In this document: positions 1-14,179 of the stretch, piece after piece | Layout of the letters: the number at the start of each line of letters is the position of its first letter | Numbering within the stretch: position 1 is the stretch's first letter | Source of the DNA: Dipodascopsis uninucleata var. uninucleata | Taxonomy: Eukaryota > Ascomycota > Lipomycetes > Lipomycetales > Lipomycetaceae | Length of the DNA: 64,000 nt | Assembly (NCBI GenBank): GCA_030568195.1 | Contig: JAJLTO010000003.1 | Coordinates: 1,634,501 to 1,698,500 of the forward strand | Direction of reading: 5' to 3' | Position numbers and translations under genes: made by a program | Notes under the pieces: model-generated | Told to the model about the DNA's origin: nothing | Database searches by the model: none | The model's input: only the letters and a program-made list of their open reading frames with translations

Positions 1-781
1 GCCCTGAAACCATATTATGCGAGTAGGGATTTACAAGTCGCGTGACACGCAGTTAAGTACAACTTGACATCTTGAGATTGATTGCTACGTAAATGCCATT
101 ATTGTAAGCTAAACTGCTATGGCCAGAGAGACGAGCATTATGTAACGTGACAACAGATTAAATTGGCGTTATCAAGACGCCGCAGGATAGGAAACAAGGA
201 AAACGAGTAAAACATTTGAGAGCTCTGTAGGCTACGAAAGGAGAACCCATCAGTTATACCAGATACTAAATAAATATGATATAATATTAAAATATTTAGG
301 ACAGTTATATATAGAATTAATAGGCAATAACTTTGCTGAAGTCTCCAATATCAGTCAAGCTAGTCAAGTATTATAATAGTGTAATCACAAGTGTTATTAT
401 ATCCAAGACAGGCAAGTCTAACTTAGTCATGAAGACAGCTAACAGTGTATACAAAAAAAAACTAAATTAAAATAGCAGAATATAGATGCTAGAAGCAAGT
501 CGTATGTAAAGCTCTTCCTCTATCCTGCCATATGTCATAAATACAGTCAAAACAATGTTTGAAATAAAATTAAATATTAAACACCACCGTCCCATCCATC
601 CAGTTTCCGAAGCCTTCCCATATTATAATAACGCATGAGCGCATGAGCATGCTAACACATTCTCATATCAAATGTCTATATACTATCGGCACTGTAAATT
701 GCACTTGCGAGCAAAGTCATGTGTCCGCTATATTGTGATCCTAACTAGGTTCCACACTTATGAGCTGCGTTACCCCTCAGC
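1..781. other. Gene-free flank, no recognised feature
   Basis: No frame here looks coding and no tRNA-like A/B boxes or repeats stand out. It lies downstream of the small minus-strand gene at 782-991, so its right edge probably holds that gene's 3' UTR. Confidence 0.5.
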
Positions 782-991
782 TTAATTTCCGTTCACTCTG
801 TGTCTACTGAGCTGTGGCTGTTGAAACACTGGTCGATGCAGGGAGGGATCAGCTGAGGGAATAGGGGCCAAGGAATCTCTTCGCGATCGGCTACCGCTGG
901 ACCTTCTGTTTTTATCGTCATAGTACGACGACGATGATCCACGGCGGTGAGAGTTGCGTCGAGCAGACGACGATGACATGCAGTTACCCAT
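782..991 (-). CDS. Putative N-myristoylated/palmitoylated short protein (69 aa)
   Basis: I do not recognise the family. The predicted protein begins MGNCMS. Gly2 with Ser6 fits the N-myristoyltransferase consensus, and Cys4 is placed for palmitoylation, as at the N termini of G-alpha subunits, Vac8 and LAMTOR1/Meh1-type anchors. The rest is low-complexity and basic (Ser/Arg-rich to about residue 40, with Arg-Arg-x-Ser sites that kinases might use), then Pro/Gln-rich, so it is probably unstructured. It starts at a true ATG (989-991) and ends in TAA (782-784). I found no convincing donor that would extend it into further exons. Inference: a small membrane-tethered protein. It could instead be a chance open frame, since only the N-terminal acylation signature supports it. 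Confidence 0.4.
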   Translation of the reverse strand: MGNCMSSSSARRNSHRRGSSSSYYDDKNRRSSGSRSRRDSLAPIPSADPSLHRPVFQQPQLSRHRVNGN

Positions 992-2982
992 TCTTAGAAG
1001 ATTTAGATAGCTTTATTGCTTTTAAGTGTTTGAATAGTTGTAGTAATAGCCTAGTGTTTGAAAGAGTGCGTGCAGATCAGTGCGAACTTTCCAAGTAGGC
1101 AATTAAATCAAGTAAGTCTTTTGAATCTTAGTGTTTCACGTTCAGTTATTCAAAAGGAATTTAAATAAGATATCCCGTGTAATAATCAATTCAATATGAA
1201 TAACAAAAGGAAAAAGTAGATTCACGAGTAGGAGAAACGTGGGCTTTATATAAAGATCGATTCTTTGGCTGACCAACTTCTCATGTTCATGTAAGTCTGT
1301 GTCTACAAGGTTAATAAACAATTACTGTATAAAATCTGGAGAACATTCGATCGTCAAGTAACTAAACCTTATTTTAGCCCAAAAGATGTCACATTGGTGC
1401 TATTTAAAAATCTTAAATGAGCGAGGACGCTGACTCTTACAAGCTTATTTTCAGTGACCTGCTCTTCATGACTAAGATCAGTGCCATTACGCCATTACTG
1501 CCTTTTATGGCCTATTCTAAAATACGCTTGAGTTTACGTGCTCGGTTGTAGGATGAGCCAGCTGAAGACTGCGGCAGTGCTACGAGCGCATCACTAATTA
1601 CGAGTCTTTGGAGGCTTATGGTTTAGTCATCGCTGGGGCTTATTAGCTGATCTAGGTAAGCTGGCCATAATGATACATTAATAAACGAAGTGTATTTGGG
1701 TTTTGCCTGGGCTCATCCGTGCAGGAGAACGCATATCATTTTTTGTCTACACCGTATACCTTGAAACACTACTAATAATCTTAATATCAATAATAAACGT
1801 CGCTGCTAGGTATGCAGTAGCCATCATTACAAACGGCTGCCAACGGTAGGACCTCTCTTAGATCTGAGTGAAATATGGATGCAATCTCTGGAGCTATTTC
1901 GTCTAGTGGCATGCGTGAGTCTGTAATATGCAAGTAATATATATATATATATCTATGCAAAATAATTGTGTGTTGTCGATAAAGTAAAGTTTTTTGCTTT
2001 GCAGCCCGAGATCGTGAACTGTGTAGTATTATCTAGAATCGACCAATGTCGACTCTGACGAACTATTCAGTATAAGGACTATTGAAATAAACTTGTCAAT
2101 GAACAGATATGAGGTTTTCTGCTACCAATTTAAGAGCACTCGCTGAGCTGACGAAGATTAGCTGACGCAAGACATGCATCTAAAACTAGCATTTAATAGC
2201 ATTGCTCCTGTAATTGACTTCGCAATGTCTAAAGCCGTGATATGGCCGTACAAGTTAGCGAAACGTTTCTTTTTAAAGAGAGTGTTCTTGGTTCTAATAT
2301 TACCACCGTTTTGAAGCTCCACAGACCACTGTGGCGACGTGACAAACGCTCCTATTAATAAGCGAGAGATTGTCCTTTTATTCTCTACACCACTATAGCA
2401 GACCTTTTAATCACTGTATTAATCGTTCTATTAGCCCACTCTTGAAAGAGCTAAAAAATCCTCTTGTCAAGAATAATTAGAGATTACTGAAACACGTGAG
2501 CGCTTAACACCGCGAAATCCCTGCTTGACTATAACTAAAAAGCAAATGCTTGTAGCCCCGCCATAATTACGTCATAGGGCTCTCGTCTGTTGTATTGACC
2601 TGTTCCAAATGCTATACTTCACCATTAATTGCTTAGTAGTGCTATCCAGCTAAGAATTACTGTACTCTGAACACATACGAAACATAAATGTATTAATAGA
2701 TAACATTAAAAAACAAAACGTACATCTGAAAAATCAAATAATAAAAATACCATTAAATACATTACTGTCCACACTAGCATTTGCTACTTCTGGATATTGA
2801 TTTTATATGTTACTAAATAAGCATTTTTTTACACTTCCTTTCATTTACACTCAGTTTCACTTTGTAAACCACGCAACCCTCAAAATTTCAGAAACGGATA
2901 ATCGACTATTATCAAAATCGTATCTAATTCAAATCTCTAAAAAAACTCAATATACATCTTCAATACTACTAATTTCTTGCTC
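992..2982. other. Gene-free intergenic region (about 2 kb)
   Basis: No coding frame or RNA gene was recognised. It contains a short AT dinucleotide run near 1937-1953 and several AT-rich patches. The left part is the upstream region of the short gene at 782-991; the right end (about 2700-2982) is the AT-rich 3' flank of VPS13. Confidence 0.5.
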
Positions 2983-5900
2983 TTAAACTAGTGCTTGTCT
3001 ATATTGGTTGTATTCTTCAACAGCCATACCTATTTTGTTGTACAAGAACTGTCTTGCAGATTCATCACCAATAGGAATAAACGGACCCTGTATGCCTCCC
3101 CACAAAACAAGTGCTATACCCCCTTTTTCCATAGATACAGTCTGCAGCTGATCATACTGTACATCCCACTGGGTGGTCATCCGCCTAGTGTGCATCAATA
3201 AAATTCTTGTATATGTAACGATAACAACAAGCTCCTCTCCAGGAAGAGCCATATGCGCAACGTATTCTTCATTAAAGTAGTCTCCTTCATTGACCTGTTT
3301 AAGCCAGAGTTGTCCAATCGCTTCTCTCTGAGAGTATGGCTTCACGATCATGTCTCGACCTATAAATCTGGGTAGTCGTACTCGATCAATGCCATCACTA
3401 TCAAACACCGTAGTGGTGTTACGAATACCTTCACTAACGTTATTTGCAAGATCAAAGAGACCAATAGCTGTCTTGGTAGGTAATCCAACAAGTCCTTTTC
3501 CTAAACCTTTGAAGAATCCCGCGGCACCCTCTTCTGAAGCGCCTCTCATTGGCGCTAAAGCGACACCTGATATACCACTAGCAAGCCCCTCAACAAAAGA
3601 GTTAGCTCCAGTAGTCACACCATAGAGAGCATGCTTTGGCCGATTCCTTGTCCTGCTTATTCGACGACGATCCTGGAACTGCTTGTCAAGTGTAGCTACT
3701 GCCAATCCCTTAGATATACTACCTGTAACCTTTGCAACAGTGTTAGAAACACCGAAAACTGACTTTTTCAAGAAACTCATTCCTCCTTTTGCAAGACCTA
3801 TTCCAAGCTCTTGAGGATTATCATTCATAATAAATCCTTGATACGGCTCATAGAATATATCCATGACACCAGAACTTAAATTATTAAACAATCCAACTGG
3901 ATTACCAAGGAAATCAGCAGAACCAAGAATCTTATGAACCTGGAAAAAGAACTGCTGTCCATAATGTGTGGCCATCAAATTCGCTAACATAGGCAGCGAA
4001 ACACGAGCATTCTCAAGAACCAGGGCATTTAATTGGACGGGTGCGTCATTGATGTTTCCGATAGCCATAGTGAGAATGTTCAGGAAGAACATCAAGGGAT
4101 TCTCGGATGAGGTTTTATCCTCAACATTCACACGCTCAGTTCGTACAAACGACAAGTCCATCTGAGCAGGTTGTATATGTAGTACTTCAAAGTAAACATC
4201 TCTACCTGTAGCTTGGTTAGTCGGTTCAGGTATCTCTAGAGATTCATCGCAAAGCTTGTCTTCAACAGTATTAGTCCAGCTGGCACCAGGAACCTTAGAG
4301 AAGTCAAGCAAAGCAAATAAGAAATCTTCATCGATTTCAAGAGTCATCTGTTGTAGAAGAATGGTGGCATATTTAATGTATAGAACACCATGCGATTCAT
4401 CCTTGACTCGTGTTACTGATGCTGAGAGCGTGGGATGACTCTCCATTTCTTTTGCAGTCTGAGGCAATACACTAGGATAAAGAATAATTGGATAAATGCC
4501 TCCAAATAACTGATTGTCTATCTGAATCCACTTGAGCTTTGTACTAATAGTTTGATAAATCGTAGATTCATTATACTTAAACTCAAATCCTCTAAGAGTG
4601 ATGTAGCAAAGCTCTTGCATCCGACTGTTGACAAATGATATTCCAATACCCTCTAGATTTATAGTGGCTCGGAATGTGATATCTCCATCGTCTTCCATAA
4701 TTTCAAATCCAGCAGTACTGTTATTAGCACTTCCATGTTGTATGAAAGACGATGAGACACTGGACTGCGAAATGTTGTACTTGGGTTTATATAGACTTCT
4801 ACTCTGGTCGTAGTTGGAGAGTACCAAAGTCTGTACTGGACCATCTGCATCGACTCTAATATCGATTGTTACACCTGCTTGGTCACCAAAAGCTGGGAGG
4901 TTCATTGGTACTTGGCTTCCAATTTCCGCCAATGGAACATGTCTTTCCATTCCATGGGCACATATCACAAGTTCCTTGTTTTGTGAAGCTGGATAATCCC
5001 AAGCGTAAGGCATAACACTCTTTTTAGGTAGTCTATATGCAATTCGGCGGAATCGTTCTCTATTGCCTGTATCCACATCATTATCATCATACAAACTGTA
5101 TGGATTAGCCTGATAAAACTTAAATTCCAGATCTGAGAAATTTCTGATCGAATATGGCCAATTACTCTTCTCCATATCAATATGAAGATATATGGTAGCT
5201 TGCTCAAGTAGAACGTCTATTTTCAACAACTTTTGACCATTTTGACCAGGTTTGATCAATTTCACGTGCGTTCTTCCTAGATCAGCAATATTAAAAGGGG
5301 CCGACCATGTACCTAATCCATCAGGACTTGGAAAACTCAACGAAAGCTGCTTTTCAGGAACCTGTCTCATAAAATGTAATGGCAACACTTGGCCAGCCTT
5401 TATCGTCATCACGTTAGATGATCCTGGCTCACGAATACCAAGGTCTTCTGAAAGTTTGTTTTTTAGAATGAAACGCGGTGTAATAGTGATAATTTTTGTC
5501 ATCTTAAATTTCCCTTGTCCTTCAGACACGTGTATGCCAATATGGATTTCCGAGTGTCTATCCTTTGATTGTATAACTGCATCAGTGTTACTACCAATTG
5601 CTTCAAAACTAAGTTGTCGACTCCAAGAGGAGTCACCAATGCAAATTAAAGCACGATTGGAGCGCTCATTAGAATTATAAGAGAACATTTTTGGTATAGC
5701 ACTCTTCTTAGTTCCGGTTTGATCATCGATGGCCTGAAACGGCGATGAAGCTATGATATTTTTATATTTAATCTGCATATCCATACCAGTCTTGTTCAAG
5801 ATAAGGTATGGACTATAAATACTCACTCTAAAAGCACCACCGCTATCAGGTATTGGATAATAATGAAGATATAGATGCAACTTCTGGCCATCGCTATGAT

Positions 5901-8900
5901 GGGTAACGAAAGAATTCTCACGCCGGAATTCATCTGAGACATGCGAATTGATGATTGCAAAATCTGTCCTCTCAAACCCACTTTCTCGCATATGGACACT
6001 AAGAAGCAGTAAATGCGAAAGCTTCACCACATGTATAGGACTTGAAAGACCCTTTCTCAAGAAGTTTGACCATTCCTTTCGAGTATTCTTATCATATATC
6101 ATATAATTAAAATCATAAGGTAACAAGTTCTCAACTTCAATTGGTGCCGAAACACGTATTCTCATATATGGATATAGTCTAGAGAGAGGCTCAGACTTAT
6201 CATACACTGCACAAATTTGGAAGTAGAATGAAGCTGCATTGTCATCCATGCTCACCTCGTTATCAGGATCATTGTTACATGTCAAGTATGGTGAATATTT
6301 CTTCAAGTAGTTTCTCCAGAATATAGTTTCCTCGCACCATTTGAATGGTAAGCCAGCTCCCGGCCTGATCTTTAGTGTCTGATCAAACAGAGAATCCATT
6401 GGCACAGCTTGTGAGCCACCAGGTGTTATAGACATGATCTTATTGCCAATCTCAGGATCTCCTATCATTAAATCGATTGGAATCTGTGTGTTGTTTTCCA
6501 CCAATAAAGCAGATCTAAAAGTGATCTGCTTGACTTTATCTTCTCTAAGTTTGACCTCACAAACAAGTCTATGTGCTACTTTCATGGTCTTCGGTTGTAA
6601 CACATACAATGCCTCTCCCTCCTTATTAGCTTGTATACGAGTTACAGCGTTAAAATTAGTACCTTTCAATCTCACTCCAACCGTACCATGCTGAGACTCA
6701 TCGTTAAGGTTTTCTCGCAGTTTACGCCAGTCATCAAATCGCCATGGGACTTCCTCCCCGTCTACTATCTCCTTGGCCATCGCATACTCCGATTGGTCAA
6801 CACTATCTGCCCAGACTTGTAATGTATATCCAGTTTGGTTCTTGATTCTGTAAGGAGCGTTAGCTCCAGGAGGTCGAGAAAGAAGATCACTGTCTCCGGA
6901 TACCATTTCCACAGCATTACTCAGCACTGCAATGGTCTGAGAAGTTACCGTTAATTCTAAACTCTTACGAGAATTGAAATTAATTGAGACATTCTCAGGT
7001 TCGACAGTTCTGGTCATATGGAAACCAAGATGCCAAGGCTCAATAAGAGGCTCCCACGCGGACTTTGAGTAGTTATATACATTAATGAATGTTTCAATAT
7101 TGGTACTAGCATCCATTTCAGTAGACCAGTTCCTCAAATTGACAGGAAATGGCCGAACACACATGTCAAGAAGTGGTAGTTCGTGGACACCACCAATCAA
7201 CACCAATCGAAGACCTGCAAAATCTGCACTAAGATCTTCTGTCTTTAGTATAGTTGAAGATGACGAAATATTTGTATTATTACTAATACTGTTGCTGTCT
7301 TTACTTAGTGTTGATTTGAGATCAGGCGTAGCTGTCGATGGTGTAGAGCTGTCAGTGCCATTGTGACTGCGCGTAGAATTGGATGACCCCGCCGATGAAA
7401 TGAAAGCCTTAGCAGTTCGTCGTCTAAATGACTGTTTAAGTCTTCTATTCGAAGAAAATCGAGAGTACGTTCTCTTTTCAACAGGTTTCACTTGCTCGGG
7501 TGATAATTCAGCAACCTTATTAACTATGGAGAGAGCCAACAAAATATCTCTCAGAGAGACGCGTAACACTAAAGGATCTATACCAATGTTGATACTAGTC
7601 TTGTACTGCATCATAACACCGTTCTCTCCACTACTGCTATTATCAATAGATAAAATCAGATTAAAATCATCAAGTACACGTAGGTGATTTTCTTCAAACA
7701 TATCCATACGACAAAGGTACATTCCGATCTGTCGAAGCGTCAAAGTCATAACATTCTGCTGAGTCAGCATGATTTCTTTAATTCTTAGAACGATAGCCTC
7801 TGAGCTTGCTTGTAGTGGATTTGCTATCAAAATGACAGAGGCGTCAACAATGTTAATCCTAAAGGATACTCTTGTTTCAGGAGCATTATTAGGTAATATC
7901 TCTCCATCACCAGTAATCTCATCAGCAGAACTTTCATCTGTTTGATCAGTCAAATTAGATTCAATAGAATACGTTTGTGAACGCTCAATAAGAGTAGAGC
8001 TAGTTGAATTTATGGAGTCTGATCTGCCAATCGCACTTCCACTTTCAAGCATGTCAGCATCTGCTTCTGCTTCTGCTTGCAATTGATCAAGGAAATAGCC
8101 TTTAAGAGCAAAGAGATAGTCAATTGCTAATATAAATCGAGGACTATCGATAGACAAAATAGCGACGATATCCTGACTCCCGTCTTTCTCGTCTTTAACC
8201 AGAGAGACACTTGCCATGAACTGATATCCGTCATGCATTATAGGCGGGACGATCTCTCTAAACTTATTCTTTTGCTTCTGTCGACTATCGACAATCGTGA
8301 AAGATTTTACGTGAAACTCTGACTCAATCGAGTCATCTGAATTCATTCTCATCTTAACATCCGTGCCAGTTAATGCAAGCTTAGACAAACTCGAAGGAGC
8401 TGATGTAACGACATCAGTATCTGTGTCATTGAATAATTCAAGTCCAAGGGTATTTAGTCGGAAAACAAAGTCCAACTTCGTGAAATTATCTACTGGTTTA
8501 GAACTAGTCGCTGTATTAGCTATTGACTTCGGTCCTGAGTTAGACAAGTTCTTATCCTTAGGAGCAACTGATTTAGACAATCTGCGGGGTTGAGAGTGAC
8601 TTTGTTCAGAATCTTTAGACACAGGAGAAACCCCTTCTTGAACATCTGTAGGAGCTGCCTGCTGCTGAAATGTAGCTGATATCGACTTCATCATAGCAAT
8701 TGCAAATACATACTGAGACTCCGTCATCTGGAGATTTACGTCAGACATAGAGCCCACTATTTCAAGAGCAGGTCTATCCATTCCAGGGAGATGCTCTATA
8801 TAAACCATCTTAAATCCTATATCAAGGTTTTCAATCATTTGTAGCTCTTGCACCACATCATTTGGGAAGTGAAATTCTGATGTAATACGCGTGCGTCGTA

Positions 8901-11900
8901 TTCCGGCTGTAATTTTATTAGCCGTGCTGGCACCAACCGGTGTAAATGTATTTTGAATATACATTTCCCCAAGGTGGACGGTCACAATGTCTGATCGAAT
9001 TGGATCGGTACCATCTGGATTATCAAATGGACAATCTCGTGAGAAAACTAGAATTGGAGTGCGAACAATTACATCAAAGTGTATTTTATCCGGATCTTTC
9101 ATTTGTGAAGCTTGGTTCACAGCAGCCTGTCTAGCAGAATCGTAAAAGGTCTTCATTTCAGCAAATTTTCCAAAGAACTGAATAATTCGACGAAAAGACT
9201 CATCCACAAAGTTAATTTTGATTGATCCTGATCGAAAATAAATAGATGAATTATATCCAGGATATGTAACTGTCAAAGAGTACTTGTCAAAAGTCTCGTA
9301 ACGAAAATCAGCCAATTCATTTCCCTGAATAGAAACTAGTTGATTATTAACAACACTACCAGATGAGGAATTAGTACCGCTCAAAGCACTATCAGAGGTG
9401 GCCACATAAGGGCTAAAATCATCTGTCAAATGGTCACAGAGAGTAAAATTTCCAAGTCTTGCGCCTACACGCATCGTCTTTCCCATTGTAAAAACACCGA
9501 CATCTGCTTGCTCTAATCTCAGTGTAGCCAACCTGATTCCGTCGTCATTGAGCACTAGAACAATACCAGACAAATTCAATTTAAGCTTCATTTTATCTGG
9601 TTGAGATGCCGTTACAACACTTGACTGCATAGACATTATTTCTGTAGACGAATCGCTTTGCTCCTCAAGCAGAGCCAACTCTTCTTCTTGACTTGGATCA
9701 GTAGTAAAAAGCAAAGATACGAAATCCATTAATGTTAGAATAGATTTGCGCGTAATTATGAAGTTCAGCGTAGAAATTGACATTTCAATGTTTTGATCAA
9801 TGCCTTCAGATACTGTTAGGTATTCAGGAGACTCTTTAGATACTTTCGAGTACCTTATATGGAAAAGAGTTTTTTGATCATCCTGAACGTCTGATTTCGG
9901 GGGTCCATCTTCATAAAAAGGATCTGAAGAGATGAGACGACTGAATTCTTGTTTTGCACTTTCATCGATTCTATCTTCAACAAAGAGCTTATAGAGTATT
10001 ACTTCAGCATGCATATCATACATACGACTGTAGAATATCAATTCAAAGTGCTCCAAAATGATGTCGACCAGAAGCCTACTTTTAGAAAAATCGATTTCAT
10101 CACCACGATATAAAGACAGCTGTACCTTATCAACCCTAAAATGAAACTCAAATGATCGTTGTTGATACGAATTATCTGAATTTCCATCAGCATCTTCAGA
10201 TTTAGCGACAGTACTCCGAGAATTTGCACTTTCGTTGGCTTCGACAAAGCTATCATCATCATCTTGATCACTATCACTGACCAATTCTCCAAGATCCACA
10301 GCAGTGTTGGTTCCTGCAAACGAGAATGCTTTATCTTGATTACTTGAAGGGCGGTGCTGTGACTTTGAGGTGACTGCCGGTGAAGATGCAGTCTGTCCTG
10401 ACGCAGATATTCTATCCTCCAAGACCTCAAATCGACGATTATAGTCACTTCCACTATCGTCATTGGTAGCACAGTCACTATCATCATCAAAATTCATAAA
10501 CGACAGATTAGGTACACTAGTATTAATAATATGCATCAAAGTCTTGTATTTCACATCTGAAAAAGCGACGTGCAGTATAGGGAGATAACCAGAAATTCGG
10601 AACTTCGTTAAGTTCGACGCCTTCGCTACAATTGAGATTTCTACAAGAAGAGACATATTTATCCTATCAACAATATGATAAGTTGACGCTTCTGTTCCAC
10701 TTCGTGCATCAGTAATCATCTGAATTGTTTCATCAATTGAAGGACCAATAAGAACCTGTGTTGACTCGAGATTGAGCTGGAACTTATCATACATTAAGGA
10801 CTTCAGCTTTTCGTAGTCATAGTCTTGATATTGAGATGATTGTTTCGATTGCAGTTCACGAATAGTGGACTTATCAACAAGATTCGAAATAACCGAAATG
10901 TGACCAACATCAATCACCAAACAAGGAGCTTTGGTTTCATGCACGTTAGAAGGCAAAATAATCAGAGGTGCCTGGATATCGAGCTTTGCATTAACAGTCT
11001 TGTGCTCTTGTAAAGCATATTCAAGACCAGCACGTGTTTGATTTGTAATTCCTTCAACAGTAGCTCCTGCAGCATAGAGCAGAGCACCAAAACTCTCAAG
11101 ATGTGATTTCGGCGGCTTAAAAAATCGAGCAATTTCTTCTATGAAAGTCTTGTTATAATAAACCTCGATACTTCCCATCTTCATCGTAACCAATGAGTCA
11201 GCAGATTCATCTAACGGATTCTTTTCAAAGCTGAGAGAGAAGACAGGCTCTCGCTTATACATTTCCTGCTCCACATCGGAATCTGAGTCAGATTCATCAT
11301 CATTCTTAGAAGACATATTAATATCAACATCTCCAATTGCAGGTAGATTAGGTTGCGACGGCGACTTCTTGACACGAACAATATCAGGATATAGCGAACC
11401 CAACGTGGTCCCATCATGAACTTTCAGTTCTTGTAATGCCAAATCCACTAGAAACGAATCGGGACGCTGGAGAAAGCTCATATTAAATGTATCAAATAAG
11501 AGCTTCAAGATCTCAGTAGCTGACCCATGAGGGTCACGTCTCAGAGCAAAGGTACCCATATTTAAAGATACATTCAATTGCAGCTTGACAGCATCTCGAG
11601 GAAGATCCAACACTTCAGAAATAGGCTTCTGTTCTTCATCCCACTCAATAGCATCATATAATTCCTTGCGCTGTTGATCTGTCATGACCGATTGGTCGTC
11701 ACTTGTAGATGACTGTGCGCTCTTAGGAGCTGAACCCCACACCCATTCAAGCCAACCTTTCTTTTGGTTTGAAGATTCCAGATCCTGCTGCGTCTGTGAC
11801 TCTGGGCTCGCTTCCTTAGAGACAATAACCTTTGGTTTCTTCCGTTCCTTGCGCAGCTGGGACTTGGCGATGGATCTATAAAAGCGAATATCTTCAAAAG

Positions 11901-13322
11901 AAAGCTTTCTCTCCAGAGCATTAAGTTCCTCAGCCATCTGCGAAGTAAACTCAACATTATCCGCCGGAGGCATAGAAAGAGATTTTGCTTTAAATAATTC
12001 TATATATCTCTTCCTGTCATCACGACGTTCTTTGAAATAATCCCAAGACCACTGGCGGCGCTTCTCATGGATCTCACGTAACACAACATTTCCAGCAAAT
12101 CGAAACCACATGGCAGGATCTTCAGATACCGGTACTTTTGGTCTTAGGCTCTTAAATTTCTCTGTTCTGACGTAAAAATGAAACAAATCCACCATCATAA
12201 GAGCATCACGATACTGGTCCTCGTCCAGGATAAAACCAATCTCATCAAAGAAGAGCTCAAACTTAGAATTTGCAATCGTCGATGGTGAGCCCTTGTGAAA
12301 TGTAAGCCGTCCCTGACCCGACACGGGTTTCAGCACATACTGATGACCTGGTATGGCATTCTTAGAGTGTGGGATCAAGTTAGCGAAGGATTCTAACATG
12401 GCAGCAAGGTCCTCCGGAGTTGTGGTCGTTACCGCACTACTGAGTGATCCACCACCGAACGACGACGACGATAGTAAATCGGCATCTGTATTCCAATAGA
12501 CAGCCAAGTGCTCCAATTTTGAGAGCTTGTGTGTAGTATCAACTGAATCTTGAATGAAAATTGGATTCCATGTTTGATCCGCAGACACAGCTGAGAACTC
12601 AGCCAATGTAATACCGAGAGCAAATGGATGACCAGGCGCTGAAATTGTATCTTCATAACGAAAATGAATATTTTTAATTGTAATTTGTAAGTTATCAATG
12701 ATTTTAGTCACGAGAGACTCAGTGAAGCTCTGGTTCTTCTTTTGCTCCTCCGGTGATAAGGAGGTCGGATTTGCCTGATGTAGAAGCTCTACATCCTCGA
12801 GTTTCTCAAGCTTGACTAGCTGTTTTCGTCGCTCGTCTTCCGCTGCATCATACTCTTGATTCGCTTTTGGAACTGCCAGGACATATACATTTTCAATAAA
12901 TATTTTTACTGGTTTATTTTTTAGATTTGACCATGGAATCTGTAGTGTTAATTCACCTAGATGGCCCTCGACAATATCGATTGGTAACCGAAACTTATCT
13001 AAGGCTTCTCTCTTAAGCTCCAGCTTCCTTAGCTTCACGTCACCGCTCCATATTCCAATGTTCAGCTGTTTCGAGTCAAAATTCTTGACATAAGCTCCCT
13101 ATAAAGAATTAAAATAAAATAGTACGTTAGTTTAACGCATTTGTTTCTCAAACCATGTGTGTTTAGTTCACGCCCCTCTTCATTGATATATGTCCATTAA
13201 CCTCTAGCCTCGCAATACAGCAAACATCGATAATAATATAATGTCGACCGACACCTGTTCCACGTTTCACCCTTACTTACCAAGAATCTATTCAGAAGTG
13301 ACGCAACAAGTCCTTCCAACAT
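2983..13322 (-). CDS. VPS13: Vacuolar protein sorting-associated protein 13 (bridge-like lipid transfer protein)
   Basis: VPS13 forms a long hydrophobic channel that moves bulk glycerolipids between membranes at contact sites. Two exons give 3385 aa, the usual size. Exon 1 (13322-13281) encodes 14 residues beginning MLEGLVASLL. Intron 13280-13099 is GTAAGT...AG. Exon 2 (13098-2983) continues GAYVKNFDSKQLNIGIWSG, the hallmark chorein_N segment, so the start is secure. Order along the chain: chorein N terminus (about 1-110); long repeating-groove region with acidic/Ser-rich insertions; VAB (SHR-BD) adaptor-binding region (about 1990-2600); ATG2-like C-terminal helices with repeated Gly/Phe-Leu motifs (about 3050-3230); PH-like end ending ...YRQALV. 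It runs in the same direction as VTS1, which ends 858 bp upstream of its start. Confidence is very high. Confidence 0.97.
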
Positions 13323-14179
13323 CTTGAGGACCTTCACGGATATCAGCTTCTTTAGGGATCTTGTCTATAAATCTAGTATGCAAAACTAGATCTCACGCCG
13401 TACTCCGTTGGTGCTTCGTCATTCTTGTGGACGACGCGGCATATTATGAAGTAAAAGTTGTCTCCTCACCATGGGTTAGGTTATAATATTACTACAACTT
13501 ATTGTGCCACATATACATCCGCTGTACAAGCCACACAACGTCACCGATAAGAATATATATTAGCATACGAAAGATGATCAACAGCGCTTGTAGGCAAGCG
13601 TAACTCAAACTACAAAAAAATTAGACTATATCGCGGCATACTCCATCAGTGTCTAAGGATTACAATTGACACACAAAGAGGTAAAATGGTGACATAAAAA
13701 GATATTCTAACCCGAATTGATATCGTTATTGCCAGTACACATATATTATATAAAGCAAGTAATAAATTTACTGTATTAAAGCAGTCTTACTCTTCTTTAT
13801 GTAAAACAGAAGTAGCTCTGATTTATAAATCTAGCATACACTTCGACGTAATTTAAGTAATTTTTATGCTTAACCAGTACAAATAATTCATGAATATAAA
13901 GAAAAATGTAAGTGATTCTTGATTAAAACTTATATATATTTATTGTCAGATACCAGCTTAGATGCACTGCACCGAGCTAAACGAAAAACCGTCTATTAAA
14001 ATAGAAATATAAAACCACACTCAGTTAACTCTGAATTGACCATTCCCAAAAACACATAACGGATAATAAAAAACATAAAAAAACAATATACTGATACGGA
14101 ATAACACACAATACAAATTAGAGTGAACGAACACCTAATGCAACGCGATTCATACTTCTAAAAGCTAAATCCATTAGTT
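13323..14179. other. VPS13 upstream region / VTS1 3' flank
   Basis: About 0.86 kb between two minus-strand genes. It should hold the VPS13 promoter and the VTS1 terminator. It is AT-rich; no gene, repeat or recognisable regulatory box was seen. Confidence 0.5.

Noticed and set aside
5252-5680. 142-codon plus-strand frame inside VPS13
   Set aside because: It is antisense to a fully conserved coding region and has no family pattern; a shadow frame.
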